A program made the position numbers and the translations under genes. 34,738 nucleotides of DNA from Prevotella sp. CAG:1185 (GTDB lineage Bacteria; Bacteroidota; Bacteroidia; Bacteroidales; Bacteroidaceae). This document shows, piece by piece, positions 17,200-25,576 of the stretch. The stretch spans positions 1-34,738 of the forward strand of contig HF992568.1 in assembly GCA_000436695.1 (NCBI GenBank). The letters are read 5' to 3'. Within the stretch, counting starts at the first letter, position 1, and each line of letters begins with the position of its first letter. Below the pieces are notes generated by a model that was not told where the DNA came from, did no database searches, and saw only the letters and a list, made by a program, of their open reading frames with translations.

Positions 17200-17664
17200 A
17201 TGAAACAGATAACAGAACAGGAGGCATTCTTCAAGCTGTCGGCAATGTGCGCCGCAGCCGAGCACTGCCGCCACGAGATGAGTGAGAAGATGGCGCGCTG
17301 GCAGCTGCCCGACGACGTGCAGGGACGAATAATGCAGCGGCTTGTTGACGAAAAGTATATCGACGAGGAGCGCTACTGCCGCTTCTTCGTGCGCGACAAG
17401 ATACGATATAACAAATGGGGACGCCGAAAGGTGGAACAGGTGCTGATGATGAAGCGCATACCACGCGACATAATATCAGGCGCGCTCGGTGAGGTTGACG
17501 CCGAAGAATACATCGCCGTGCTGCGCCCCCTGCTGCAGAGCAAGCGCAAGACGATAAAGGCGGCAAGCGAATATGAACTTAACGCCAAACTGATAAGGTT
17601 TGCCATGGGCCGTGGTTTCGACATGGACATAATAAAAGAATGCCTTGACTGCGAACAGATATAA
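17200..17664 (+). CDS. recX: RecX-family regulatory protein
   Basis: A 154-residue RecX-like protein, a three-helix-repeat modulator of RecA filaments. Recognisable parts are the paired motif LVDEKYIDEERYCRFFVRDKI (about 51-71), then YNKWGRRKVEQVLMMKRIP and the C-terminal repeat FAMGRGFDMDIIKECL. I chose ATG 17200 over 17176 because the upstream eight codons add nothing conserved and a purine-rich stretch precedes 17200. It follows prmC by 73 bp on the same strand. Confidence 0.85.
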   Translation: MKQITEQEAFFKLSAMCAAAEHCRHEMSEKMARWQLPDDVQGRIMQRLVDEKYIDEERYCRFFVRDKIRYNKWGRRKVEQVLMMKRIPRDIISGALGEVDAEEYIAVLRPLLQSKRKTIKAASEYELNAKLIRFAMGRGFDMDIIKECLDCEQI

Positions 17665-17809
17665 CTGCACAATGTTGCATAAAGCAGCAACAAGACAGAA
17701 CTGACGGACATCACAAGCGCAAAGAGCACGATAAAAGCATGACGAAAGAAGAGCGCGACCTGCGGCAGGAAGTCTGCCGGATGACAATCTGAGGACATGT
17801 ATACGCCAA

Positions 17810-18724
17810 CTAAAGAGGCAATGTATGCCGTGTGCGCAACGGACGCTCTGCGCGATAACGCTGCGGCGACATTCCGGCATTGCTCTTGAAAAACTTGCCG
17901 AACGCCGACTGATCAGAGAAATGCAGGTCGTAGGCAATGGCCTGTATGGTCATGTCTGTATATACAAGCAGGCGGCAAGCCTCGGCATAGAGCATGCCCG
18001 AAATAAAATAGCCGGCTGTCTTTTGAGTTACCTTACGTATCACGCGCGACAGATAAGTGGTAGAAATAGAAAGCCGGCGCGCATAGAAATCAAGATAATG
18101 CTCCTCACGATAATGCTGTATGAGCAGAAGTATGAAACGGTGGAACAATGCCTCATTGTGATTGACTGCCGGCGGAAGAACTGCCACACGAGCGTCGACA
18201 AACTCAAGAACCTGCAAGAACAGGGCGTGCATCTGATGGTTAATGATATTCTCCTGATAGACATAAGACTTCTTGATGGTATCCGAAATCTGGCGCATTG
18301 AAGCCAAAACGCCGTCGGCCTGAACATCGGTCAGATGAAGTACGGGCGTCTCTGTGCGACAAAAAAAGAGCGAATAAGACTGATAGGCATCAAAAGACGA
18401 CAGCATGTGCTCGAAAAGACTGCGCTCACACAGCAGATGCATAGCCACAAAATCGTCGCTCTGGCCCGTGATTGCCACCAGCGAACTGGGAGAAAGCAGC
18501 AGCATGTCGCCACGCCGGAAGCTGCACTCACGGCAATTAATAGAGAACATTGCAGTTCCCGACTCAACCAGAAGAAAAGAAAACATATCGGCAAACACAG
18601 GCGGAATGGTGTCGATATTCACCAAACTGTTATCCATCCTGAAGCAGGCAACGCTGTCCTTATACACCTCCTTCACCTCATGATAGGCCATCAGTTCGCT
18701 AAGTCTGATTATACGTTCACCCAT
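17810..18724 (-). CDS. AraC-family transcriptional regulator
   Basis: A 304-residue regulator. The N-terminal half (about 1-170) is a cupin-like sensing domain with the FRRGDMLLLSPSS strand seen in this family; the C-terminal 95 residues (about 203-297) carry the two helix-turn-helices, with LSISTTYLSRVIRKVT and IQAIAYDLHFSDQSAFGKFFKSNAGMSPQRYR. It is divergent from the secreted hydrolase at 18935 across a 210-bp control region, the usual arrangement of a regulator and its target. The inducer is unknown. A TATCTTTG on the minus strand (18814-18821) is its likely -7 element. Confidence 0.9.
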   Translation of the reverse strand: MGERIIRLSELMAYHEVKEVYKDSVACFRMDNSLVNIDTIPPVFADMFSFLLVESGTAMFSINCRECSFRRGDMLLLSPSSLVAITGQSDDFVAMHLLCERSLFEHMLSSFDAYQSYSLFFCRTETPVLHLTDVQADGVLASMRQISDTIKKSYVYQENIINHQMHALFLQVLEFVDARVAVLPPAVNHNEALFHRFILLLIQHYREEHYLDFYARRLSISTTYLSRVIRKVTQKTAGYFISGMLYAEACRLLVYTDMTIQAIAYDLHFSDQSAFGKFFKSNAGMSPQRYRAERPLRTRHTLPL

Positions 18725-18768
18725 ACATATTTCCCTTTATCAATCATATTAATCCAGCAAGTATGCCC

Positions 18769-18786
18769 ACATTCTGTTTGGAATGT
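18769..18786. promoter_or_regulatory. inverted repeat in the regulator/hydrolase control region
   Basis: ACATTC and GAATGT form a perfect dyad around TGTTTG, between the araC start codon and its -7 element, so it lies in the predicted 5' untranslated part of the regulator. It could be an autoregulatory operator; this is inference. Confidence 0.3.
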
Positions 18787-18813
18787 ACGCGGCACTAACC
18801 ACGCAGATGTATG

Positions 18814-18821
18814 CAAAGATA
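18814..18821 (-). promoter_or_regulatory. -7 promoter element of the AraC-type gene
   Basis: TATCTTTG followed by CA on the minus strand matches TAnnTTTG. A TTGG at about 18842-18845 is at the right distance for a degenerate -33. On the other strand GAACTTTG (18887-18894) is a weaker candidate -7 for the hydrolase gene. Confidence 0.5.
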
Positions 18822-18934
18822 ATCATTGTTTCGTTTTTAACCAATTCTCATCATCTTTTTAACAGCAATCAATGGTGATGATTTACGAACTTTGCACACA
18901 GAAAAGAACTTTATTAAGAAAGAAACAAGAAAAC

Positions 18935-20836
18935 ATGACAAGACAACTGATTTACACCGGAGTGATGATGCTCCTTGCCGTCTGCACCCAACGCGTGGCG
19001 GCACAACAGGAATTGACGCTTCACAATGCCGAAGGCAAGGCCATGAAGGTGGCGCTGCGCAAGGCTCTGCCTGTGAGCGCCGACCGTGTGCGCTATACCG
19101 GATTCAAACAGGAAACGCTCATACTTAAAGCCGGAAGCATACGGCGCGAAGGCGCAAAACCGCTGACATGCGACATAATGCTCGAACGTGACGTGCCGAT
19201 AAAGCTGCGCGACGGAGTCACGATATACGCCGACGTGTTCCGTCCAACCGACGGAAAGCCGTGTCCGGCTATACTGGCATGGAGCCCCTACGGAAAAGAA
19301 GTGGGCGGACAGATGCTCGACGACGTGCCGATGAGAGCCGGAGTGCCGATGAACGCGACGTCAGGTCTGGAGAAATTTGAAGGCCCCGACCCTGCCTATT
19401 GGGTGGCTCACGGATATGCAATAGTGAATGTCGACAAGCGCGGAGCCTATATGTCGGAAGGCAACCTGCTGTACTGGGGACACGAGGACGCTCTTGACGG
19501 ATGCGACGTGATTGAATGGATAGCCTCGCGCGACTGGTGTACGGGCAAGGTAGGAATGTCGGGCAACTCATGGCTAACCGTATCGCAATGGTTCATTGCC
19601 GCCGAAAAGCCAAAACATCTGACAGCGATAGCGCCGTGGGAAGGCTTCTGCGACCACTATCGCGAGTCGGGCACACGCGGCGGAATACCTATGCCTGAGT
19701 TTCCTGAGATGATAGCCGAAACGTTCTCGTCGGCTCACGGCATGCTTGAAGACCAGCCGAGAATGATTGTAGAGAAGCCGTTTATGTGCGACTATTGGGA
19801 GGACAAAGCCGCACGAGTTGAGAACATAGACATTCCGGCATACGTTGTGGCAAGCTACACCAACTCTGTTCACACGCACGGAACATTTGCCGGATACCGC
19901 CGGATGGCGTCTAAAGAAAAATGGCTGCGCGTACACGACACTCAGGAATGGTTTGACTATTACACCCCGGAGAACGTAGAGGACCTTAGAAAATTCTTTG
20001 ACCACTATCTGAAAGGCATCGACAACGGATGGGAAAAGACTCCTAAGGTGCGTCTGTCGGTGCTCAATCCCGGAGGCAAGGACATTGTCGGCCGTCCTGA
20101 AAACGAATTTCCGCTTGCCCGCACCGAATATCACAAACTATATCTGTCAGCAACAGACAGTACGCTGAACGATGTTCTGCCAAAGAATACGGCGTGCAAC
20201 ACCTACGTGTCTACTTCTGCCGACAATCAGATAACATACAGATACCGCATGGACAAGCCTACGGAAATAACAGGATACATGAAGCTGCACCTGTGGGTTT
20301 CAGCCCCGGACAACGACGACATGGACCTGGCTGTACGCGTGGAGAAGCTGTCTAAAGACGGCAAGCCGCTGCCCGACATGACCGGCAACGTAATAGCCAC
20401 AACGGGAATGATGCGCGTGTCAATGCGCCAGACAGACCCGTCGAAGAGCACCGAGGCGGAGCCTTACTATCCGTTTACAACCGAACAGAAGCTGAAACCG
20501 GGCGAGATAGTACCTGTGGAGATTGAGATATGGCCTATGGGACTGCTGTTTGACAAGGGCGAGATACTGCAACTCACCGTTGGAGCATATCAGCCCGCAA
20601 AGGCAGACATACCATTCGGCTCGGCCCATATAACTATTCCGAAGGAGGGATATACCTATATGCCAGGACAGAAAGTGGAGATGATGACCATTGGAGGCAA
20701 TGCAACAGAGTGTGCCGACAAGAACGAAGTGGTTAAATCGCCTGCAACACACAACTCGGGAAGACACTGCATATACACCGGCGGCAAATACGACAGCTAT
20801 CTGTATGTGCCTGTAATTCCTGCAAAGAATAAATAA
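18935..20836 (+). CDS. secreted S15/CocE-type hydrolase (X-Pro dipeptidyl-peptidase-like)
   Basis: A 633-residue alpha/beta hydrolase with a signal peptide (about 1-24, ending VAAQQ). I chose ATG 18935 because it begins the signal peptide; upstream in-frame starts add a hydrophilic leader. The S15 domain (about 85-345) has the nucleophile in GNSW (Ser212, within GKVGMSGNSWLTVSQW) and a probable catalytic His334 in LRVHDTQEW. At the place where cocaine esterase and relatives have GWYD with the acidic triad member, this protein reads SYTN (307-310). The C-terminal jelly-roll domain (about 375-625) is typical of the family. Substrates may be acylated or N-terminal proline-containing compounds; specificity cannot be read from sequence. 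Control by the divergent AraC-type gene is likely. Confidence 0.85.
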   Translation: MTRQLIYTGVMMLLAVCTQRVAAQQELTLHNAEGKAMKVALRKALPVSADRVRYTGFKQETLILKAGSIRREGAKPLTCDIMLERDVPIKLRDGVTIYADVFRPTDGKPCPAILAWSPYGKEVGGQMLDDVPMRAGVPMNATSGLEKFEGPDPAYWVAHGYAIVNVDKRGAYMSEGNLLYWGHEDALDGCDVIEWIASRDWCTGKVGMSGNSWLTVSQWFIAAEKPKHLTAIAPWEGFCDHYRESGTRGGIPMPEFPEMIAETFSSAHGMLEDQPRMIVEKPFMCDYWEDKAARVENIDIPAYVVASYTNSVHTHGTFAGYRRMASKEKWLRVHDTQEWFDYYTPENVEDLRKFFDHYLKGIDNGWEKTPKVRLSVLNPGGKDIVGRPENEFPLARTEYHKLYLSATDSTLNDVLPKNTACNTYVSTSADNQITYRYRMDKPTEITGYMKLHLWVSAPDNDDMDLAVRVEKLSKDGKPLPDMTGNVIATTGMMRVSMRQTDPSKSTEAEPYYPFTTEQKLKPGEIVPVEIEIWPMGLLFDKGEILQLTVGAYQPAKADIPFGSAHITIPKEGYTYMPGQKVEMMTIGGNATECADKNEVVKSPATHNSGRHCIYTGGKYDSYLYVPVIPAKNK

Positions 20837-20907
20837 TATTTACTGTTTTAACATCCAAAATATGTCAAGACGATAACCCACAACGTTATTTATTGACGCT
20901 AATTACG

Positions 20908-21000
20908 CTCCCGTCCGAATGGTGGTGTCCTTAGAATTTAATCAGTCATGCTGTTGATGCATGGCGGAAGATGGACACAACCATACGAACGGGAGTTTTT
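20908..21000 (+). terminator. long imperfect hairpin with T-run
   Basis: Arms 20908-20930 and 20973-20995 are each 23 bases and pair at 20 of 23 positions. The 42-base interval has its own CATGC/GCATG stem. TTTTTATTTG follows at once. It lies 71 bp after the hydrolase stop codon, so terminator is the simplest reading; an independent small RNA is possible. Confidence 0.65.
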
Positions 21001-21240
21001 ATTTGTAATCATTGGCAACGCATATCACTGCAAATAATTCATTAACGTAAAATTAAATGTATGACAAAGCACAAAGTACAATCGACGGATATGTAATATT
21101 ATTTTACCTAAAGTAGGTTTATGCGCAATACATTTAACAGTAAAACTTTAGGACAAAAAATATTTTCAATCTAGGAAGCTTAAGTATAATGGATGTTAAA
21201 ATACAGGTAATAGAATTGCCATTAAATTAACATTGATTTA

Positions 21241-21356
21241 CTTTTGAAGGCCAAAAGCACAATAAAAGCATCTCTTTTGAAGTACAAAACGGCATGTTTT
21301 ACAACGTAAAAGCACTGCTTTTGAGACGCAAAAGCATATCTTTTACATAACAAATG
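21241..21356. repeat. 22-bp-period CTTTT/AAAAG array, copy C (longest)
   Basis: Seventeen-base units of the form CTTTT-N7-AAAAG (some blocks read GTTTT, AAAAC or AAATG) begin at 21241, 21274, 21296, 21318 and 21340. The last four are exactly 22 bp apart; the first is 33 bp, one and a half periods, before the second. Interiors are GAAGGCC, GAAGTAC, ACAACGT, GAGACGC and ACATAAC, so only the blocks and the spacing are conserved. Five-base spacers include GGCAT, CACTG and CATAT. Confidence 0.7.
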
Positions 21357-21396
21357 ACCGAAAAACACATATAAATGGCTATGTGCCCAACATCCC

Positions 21397-21457
21397 AAAA
21401 CGCGTAAAAGTCTATATAACAAGCATTTATCTCAAATGCTTAATTTTACGCGGTTTT
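21397..21457. repeat. nested inverted repeat
   Basis: AAAACGCGTAAAA (21397-21409) pairs with TTTTACGCGGTTTT (21444-21457) with one bulged base, and AAGCATTT (21421-21428) pairs with AAATGCTT (21434-21441) inside it. The outer arm resembles one unit of the neighbouring array, so this may be a diverged array element. Confidence 0.5.
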
Positions 21458-21738
21458 CTCTATCAAACAACGATTTGCGGACAGCATAGCTGTTTTAAAG
21501 GCATCAAACGACAGGATATAACAAATTATATTTACATTTTCATTGCTTTGATAATATATCATTTCCACCTCCTTGGCAATACATCATATACGCTATATTT
21601 TTACGCAAAAATAGGATTGCCAATATAAAGACATTCTTAAATATAATTTCTCTGTCGGATTAAAACAAAATTCGGTACAACATACTTTATTAAATAAAAC
21701 AGGATGCGGCTCGGCCATAAAAATAAAACAAGTTTTAT

Positions 21739-21769
21739 TTTGTATTGCAATCGCCTTTCGCTATCTTTG
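21739..21769 (+). promoter_or_regulatory. promoter of the AAA-ATPase/nuclease-like gene
   Basis: TTTG (21739-21742) and TATCTTTG (21762-21769) are 19 bp apart, the optimal Bacteroidota spacing. A GGAG ribosome site (about 21816-21819) precedes the ATG at 21829. Confidence 0.78.
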
Positions 21770-21828
21770 CATAGTAAACTACTATTTTGCACAAAAAGGC
21801 AAAAAAGGAACGAAAGGAGAACATTCTG

Positions 21829-23397
21829 ATGAAATACCCTATAGGAATACAGAGCTTCGACAGAATTATTGAAGACGGATATGTTTATGTCGACAAGACT
21901 GACATGATTTATTCGCTTGTCAGTAAAGGCAGTATATATTTTCTCAGCCGTCCAAGACGTTTCGGAAAAAGTCTGCTCGTATCAACATTAAAGAATTATT
22001 TTCTGGGCCGAAAGGAACTTTTCCAAGGGCTTGCAATTGACAAGCTTGAAAAGGATTGGAATGTTTATCCGGTGTTTCATGTTGATTTCAACGGAGGAAA
22101 CTTCTCCAATCCTGACGAACTTGAACAGAAACTTAACTTCTGTATTTCTGAATGGGAGAAGCAATACGGATTGCCTGTACGTTACGGAGAACTGGGCTAT
22201 GGTGACCGGTTTGCCGAAATAATCAAAACGGCACATTTACAGACAGGCCGGCGCGCCGTGGTACTTATAGACGAATACGACAAGCCGATACTGGATGTGC
22301 TCGACCTGAATCAGCAACTCGAGAACAGACACCGCAATGTGCTTAAAGCTTTCTATTCCGTGTTCAAGGGCGCAGACGAGCATCTGCAGTTTGTTCTGCT
22401 TACAGGCGTTACAAAGTTCTCACAGGTAAGCGTGTTCAGCGGTTTCAATCAGCCTGAGGATATAAGCATGGACATTAGGTACGAAACGCTGTGCGGAATA
22501 ACGCAGGAAGAACTTGAAAGCTATTTTGCAGAGCCTATCGCTGAAATGGCACAGGATTACAAATGCGACACAGACGAAATGAAACTGCGATTGAAAAAGC
22601 AATACGACGGTTATCACTTCAGCGACCTGATGACAGACATATACAATCCGTTCAGTCTGCTCAATGCTTTCAGTAAAAGAAGAATTATGGATTTCTGGTT
22701 CCGCTCCGGCACTCCCACATACCTCATCCGACTGCTCAGCCATTTTAACGAAAACATGAACGAACTTACAGGCAAATATTACGGCATGGAAGAGTTTGTC
22801 GATTACAAGGCTGACGTAGAGAAGCCGTTGCCAATGATTTACCAAAGCGGATATCTGACAATTAAAGACTATAACATCGACTTCAACACTTTCCTGCTTG
22901 ACTTCCCGAATGACGAAGTGAAGAACGGATTTCTCACTATGGTTGCATCGTCTTATCTTAAGCCTAAGGAAGAGACAGGAGGATGGATTCGCGATGTGGT
23001 AATGGCTATGCGTAAAGGTGAGACGGACAATATTAAAGCTCTGTTCACGTCCTTTCTGTCGAGCATTCCATATACAATGCGCCGCAAAGAGGACGAGAAG
23101 GAGCGCGAAAGATATTTCCAATACACGTTTTATCTAATCATGCGCCTAATCAGCGTGTACACGGTCTACACAGAAAAAGTGCAGAGCCAGGGGCGTGTCG
23201 ACTGCATCGTGGAGACTCCGCAGTATGTCTACATCTTTGAGTTCAAGCTAGACGGCACGGCTGACGAGGCATTACAGCAGATAGAGGAAAAAGGTTACGC
23301 ACGCGAATACGACTCTGACAAGCGACAAGTGTTCAAGATTGGCGCAAGTTTCTCGTCAGAGACGGGAACTATTGGCGACTGGAAGACGATTGAATAA
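21829..23397 (+). CDS. AAA-ATPase-like / PD-(D/E)XK nuclease-like protein
   Basis: A 522-residue member of the family with an N-terminal AAA-ATPase-like domain (PF09820 type) and a C-terminal PD-(D/E)XK nuclease-like domain (PF08011 type). Features: start KYPIGIQSFDRIIEDGYVYVDKT; a non-canonical P-loop FLSRPRRFGKSLL (38-50); Walker B-like VVLIDEYDKP (144-153); and near the end VDC (Asp458) with EFK (471-473), the nuclease-like signature. I chose ATG 21829 because of the GGAG site and because the family starts with this motif. These genes occur in many copies in Bacteroidota; the biological role is not settled, and mobile or defence-related roles have been suggested. It stands alone between gene-free regions with its own promoter. 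Confidence 0.88.
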   Translation: MKYPIGIQSFDRIIEDGYVYVDKTDMIYSLVSKGSIYFLSRPRRFGKSLLVSTLKNYFLGRKELFQGLAIDKLEKDWNVYPVFHVDFNGGNFSNPDELEQKLNFCISEWEKQYGLPVRYGELGYGDRFAEIIKTAHLQTGRRAVVLIDEYDKPILDVLDLNQQLENRHRNVLKAFYSVFKGADEHLQFVLLTGVTKFSQVSVFSGFNQPEDISMDIRYETLCGITQEELESYFAEPIAEMAQDYKCDTDEMKLRLKKQYDGYHFSDLMTDIYNPFSLLNAFSKRRIMDFWFRSGTPTYLIRLLSHFNENMNELTGKYYGMEEFVDYKADVEKPLPMIYQSGYLTIKDYNIDFNTFLLDFPNDEVKNGFLTMVASSYLKPKEETGGWIRDVVMAMRKGETDNIKALFTSFLSSIPYTMRRKEDEKERERYFQYTFYLIMRLISVYTVYTEKVQSQGRVDCIVETPQYVYIFEFKLDGTADEALQQIEEKGYAREYDSDKRQVFKIGASFSSETGTIGDWKTIE

Positions 23398-23517
23398 AAT
23401 TGACTATATCAATAAAACAACAGAAAAACACCTAAGACATTTAAAGAAAGACAAAAGCAACCGAAATATACCACAATTGCTAAAACAAGTATAATCTATA
23501 ATAAAAAGACAACGACA

Positions 23518-23560
23518 TAAAAAAGGAGAGCCTACCTGCATCTACCTGCAAAGGCTCTCC
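23518..23560 (-). terminator. intrinsic terminator of asnB
   Basis: GGAGAGCCT (23525-23533) pairs perfectly with AGGCTCTCC (23552-23560). Read on the minus strand a run of six T follows, which suits the end of the asnB transcript. The loop contains two CTACCTGCA copies. Confidence 0.8.
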
Positions 23561-23682
23561 ACGTCAACAAAAAGATATTACACAAGTCAATTTGTGTTGT
23601 CAAGGTATATGAGATACACTAATCTCTATGAACAGCATATCCATAAAACGGCAATAAAAATTTTCTCACTTCACTTTCTTCA

Positions 23683-25350
23683 TTATTTATATGCCTGTTC
23701 ATGTATACCTTGTACGGCACGTCCACTCGGATCGTTAAGTTTTAGAAAAGACTTGTCCCAGGCGAGTGCCTCGGCTGTGCTGCATGCAACACTAGGTACA
23801 CTGGGCACAGTACGCGCCGCGCTGTCACTCGGAAAATGCGAGGCAAAGACAGAGCGGTAGTAATACTCTTCTTTATTCTGCGGCGGGTTTATCGGGAACC
23901 GCTCTGCGGCATGCGCCATTTGTTCATCACTAACAAGGTCGGAGGTTATTTTTTTCAATGTGTCTATCCATGAATATCCTACGCCGTCGGAGAATTGCTC
24001 TTTCTGTCTCCATACAATACTTTCAGGAAGCATGTCGGCAAAGGCTTCACGCAGTATTTTCTTTTCTATTGTGTTTTCCGGACACATCTTTAATTTTGGA
24101 TTAATGCGCATTGCCACATCAAGAAATTCCTTATCAAGGAACGGCACTCGTCCTTCAACACCCCATGCAGCCAGACTCTTGTTTGCCCGGAGACAGTCGT
24201 AAAGATTCAGTTTAGCAATCTTACGGACAGTTTCCTCATGAAAAGCCTTGGCATCCGGAGCCTTATGGAAATATAAGTAGCCACCAAATATCTCATCGGC
24301 ACCTTCTCCCGAAAGCACCATCTTTATACCCATGCTCTTAATCACACGCGCCAACAGATACATCGGCGTAGATGCGCGCACGGTTGTAACATCATAAGTC
24401 TCGGTAAAATATATCACATCACTTATTGCGTCGAGACCTTCCTGTATGGTATAGTTTATTTCATGATGTACAGTTCCTATATGATTTGCCACGATACGGG
24501 CCTTCTCAAGGTCGGGCGCACCCTTGAGTCCAACGGCAAAAGAGTGCAGGCGCGGCCACCAGGCATCCTCACGTCCACCGGCTTCAACACGCCTTGAAGC
24601 GTATTTGCGCGCAATGGCACTTACTATTGACGAATCGAGTCCGCCGCTGAGGAGCACTCCGTAAGGCACGTCACTCATAAGCTGACGCTTAACGGCCGAC
24701 TCAAGCGCAGAACGTATGTCGGCAGCACTGCCGCCATTATCCTTCACGGCATCATAACTGAACCAGTCGCGAGTGTAATAGCGCACCGGTTTGCTGTCAC
24801 AGCTTGAATAATAATGCCCTGGAGGAAACAGCTCATAGTGGTCGCAATTACCCTCAAGCGCCTTCAGTTCACTGGCAACATACACTTTTCCATCGTTGTC
24901 GTATCCTATATAAAGAGGAATGACACCTATCGGGTCACGGGCAATAAGAAACTCGTCTTTCTCAATATCATAAAGCGCAAAAGCAAATATTCCGCTCAGG
25001 TCTTCAAGAAAATCCGTACCCTTGTCACGATAAAGTGCCAAAATCACCTCGCAGTCGCTGCCCGTCTGAAAATCGTATTTACCTGCATAACGCCTACGTA
25101 TTTCCTGGTGATTGTATATCTCACCATTGACGGCAAGCACCTGCTTCTTGTCCGGACTATACAACGGCTGACGTCCGGATTCAGGATCAACGATAGAAAG
25201 ACGCTCGTGGGCCAATATAGCTGAACCACCACAATATATTCCGCTCCAGTCAGGACCGCGGTGACGTATTTTCTGACTCATTCGCAGTGCCTTCTGCCTA
25301 AGGCTGTCGGCCTGCTCCTTTATGTTAAATATAGAAACTATTCCACACAT
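23683..25350 (-). CDS. asnB: asparagine synthetase B, glutamine-hydrolysing
   Basis: Makes asparagine from aspartate, ATP and glutamine. The 555-residue protein has the class II amidotransferase domain with the catalytic Cys2 exposed after Met1 (MCGIVSIFN), VNGEIYNH (74-81) and GSDCEV (97-102), then the synthetase domain with the pyrophosphate loop SGGLDSS (235-241) and GEGADEIFGGY further on. Length and ends are typical. It is the third leftward gene after glnB and amt, separated from amt by a terminator-like hairpin, so it may have its own promoter, though I see no clear TAnnTTTG upstream. The setting points to nitrogen-responsive use. Confidence 0.95.
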   Translation of the reverse strand: MCGIVSIFNIKEQADSLRQKALRMSQKIRHRGPDWSGIYCGGSAILAHERLSIVDPESGRQPLYSPDKKQVLAVNGEIYNHQEIRRRYAGKYDFQTGSDCEVILALYRDKGTDFLEDLSGIFAFALYDIEKDEFLIARDPIGVIPLYIGYDNDGKVYVASELKALEGNCDHYELFPPGHYYSSCDSKPVRYYTRDWFSYDAVKDNGGSAADIRSALESAVKRQLMSDVPYGVLLSGGLDSSIVSAIARKYASRRVEAGGREDAWWPRLHSFAVGLKGAPDLEKARIVANHIGTVHHEINYTIQEGLDAISDVIYFTETYDVTTVRASTPMYLLARVIKSMGIKMVLSGEGADEIFGGYLYFHKAPDAKAFHEETVRKIAKLNLYDCLRANKSLAAWGVEGRVPFLDKEFLDVAMRINPKLKMCPENTIEKKILREAFADMLPESIVWRQKEQFSDGVGYSWIDTLKKITSDLVSDEQMAHAAERFPINPPQNKEEYYYRSVFASHFPSDSAARTVPSVPSVACSTAEALAWDKSFLKLNDPSGRAVQGIHEQAYK

Positions 25351-25435
25351 ATATTTTCGTTTTTTACTGATTGTCTTAAATATTTATTTTATAATCACAC
25401 GCCACATCTACATCCAAAACGTCTAAAAATATAAT

Positions 25436-25481
25436 CCACGCAGGCTATTTTAAGGCTCTAACACCATAAAGCCCTGCGTGG
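25436..25481 (-). terminator. hairpin between amt and asnB
   Basis: CCACGCAGGC (25436-25445) pairs with GCCCTGCGTGG (25471-25481) with one unpaired base. On the minus strand it is followed by ATTATATTTTTAG, a weak T-tract, so it probably ends or attenuates the glnB-amt transcript before asnB. Confidence 0.6.
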
Positions 25482-25576
25482 TTTAAAGTAAGGAAATTAT
25501 GATAACCCAGCATTTTTTACAGGATATATCATAATTTCCGTCCATCATGTTACCCTGAAAACTAACACACAATCTT

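Larger units (their letters stand above)
20837..21828. other. 1-kb gene-free region rich in inverted repeats
   Basis: No credible gene. From left to right it holds: a long hairpin with T-run (20908-21000); a CCTAAAGT/ACTTTAGG dyad (21107-21114 with 21145-21152); array copy C (21241-21356); a 60-base nested hairpin (21397-21457); a TTGGCAAT/ATTGCCAA dyad (21573-21580 with 21616-21623) enclosing TATTTTTACGCAAAAATA; and the promoter of the AAA-ATPase gene. Confidence 0.6.

Noticed and set aside
17665..17809. Short frame starting at 17739 (17 codons) after recX
   Set aside because: Too short, no conserved pattern; could be a remnant of a lost neighbour but nothing supports that.
21241..21356. 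CRISPR array
   Set aside because: The period is 22 bp with no conserved 25-40 bp repeat and no unique 30-bp spacers, and no cas genes are in the window.
21383..21628. 81-codon plus-strand frame in the gene-free region
   Set aside because: Overlaps a nested inverted repeat, has no ribosome site and a composition expected of AT-rich noncoding DNA.
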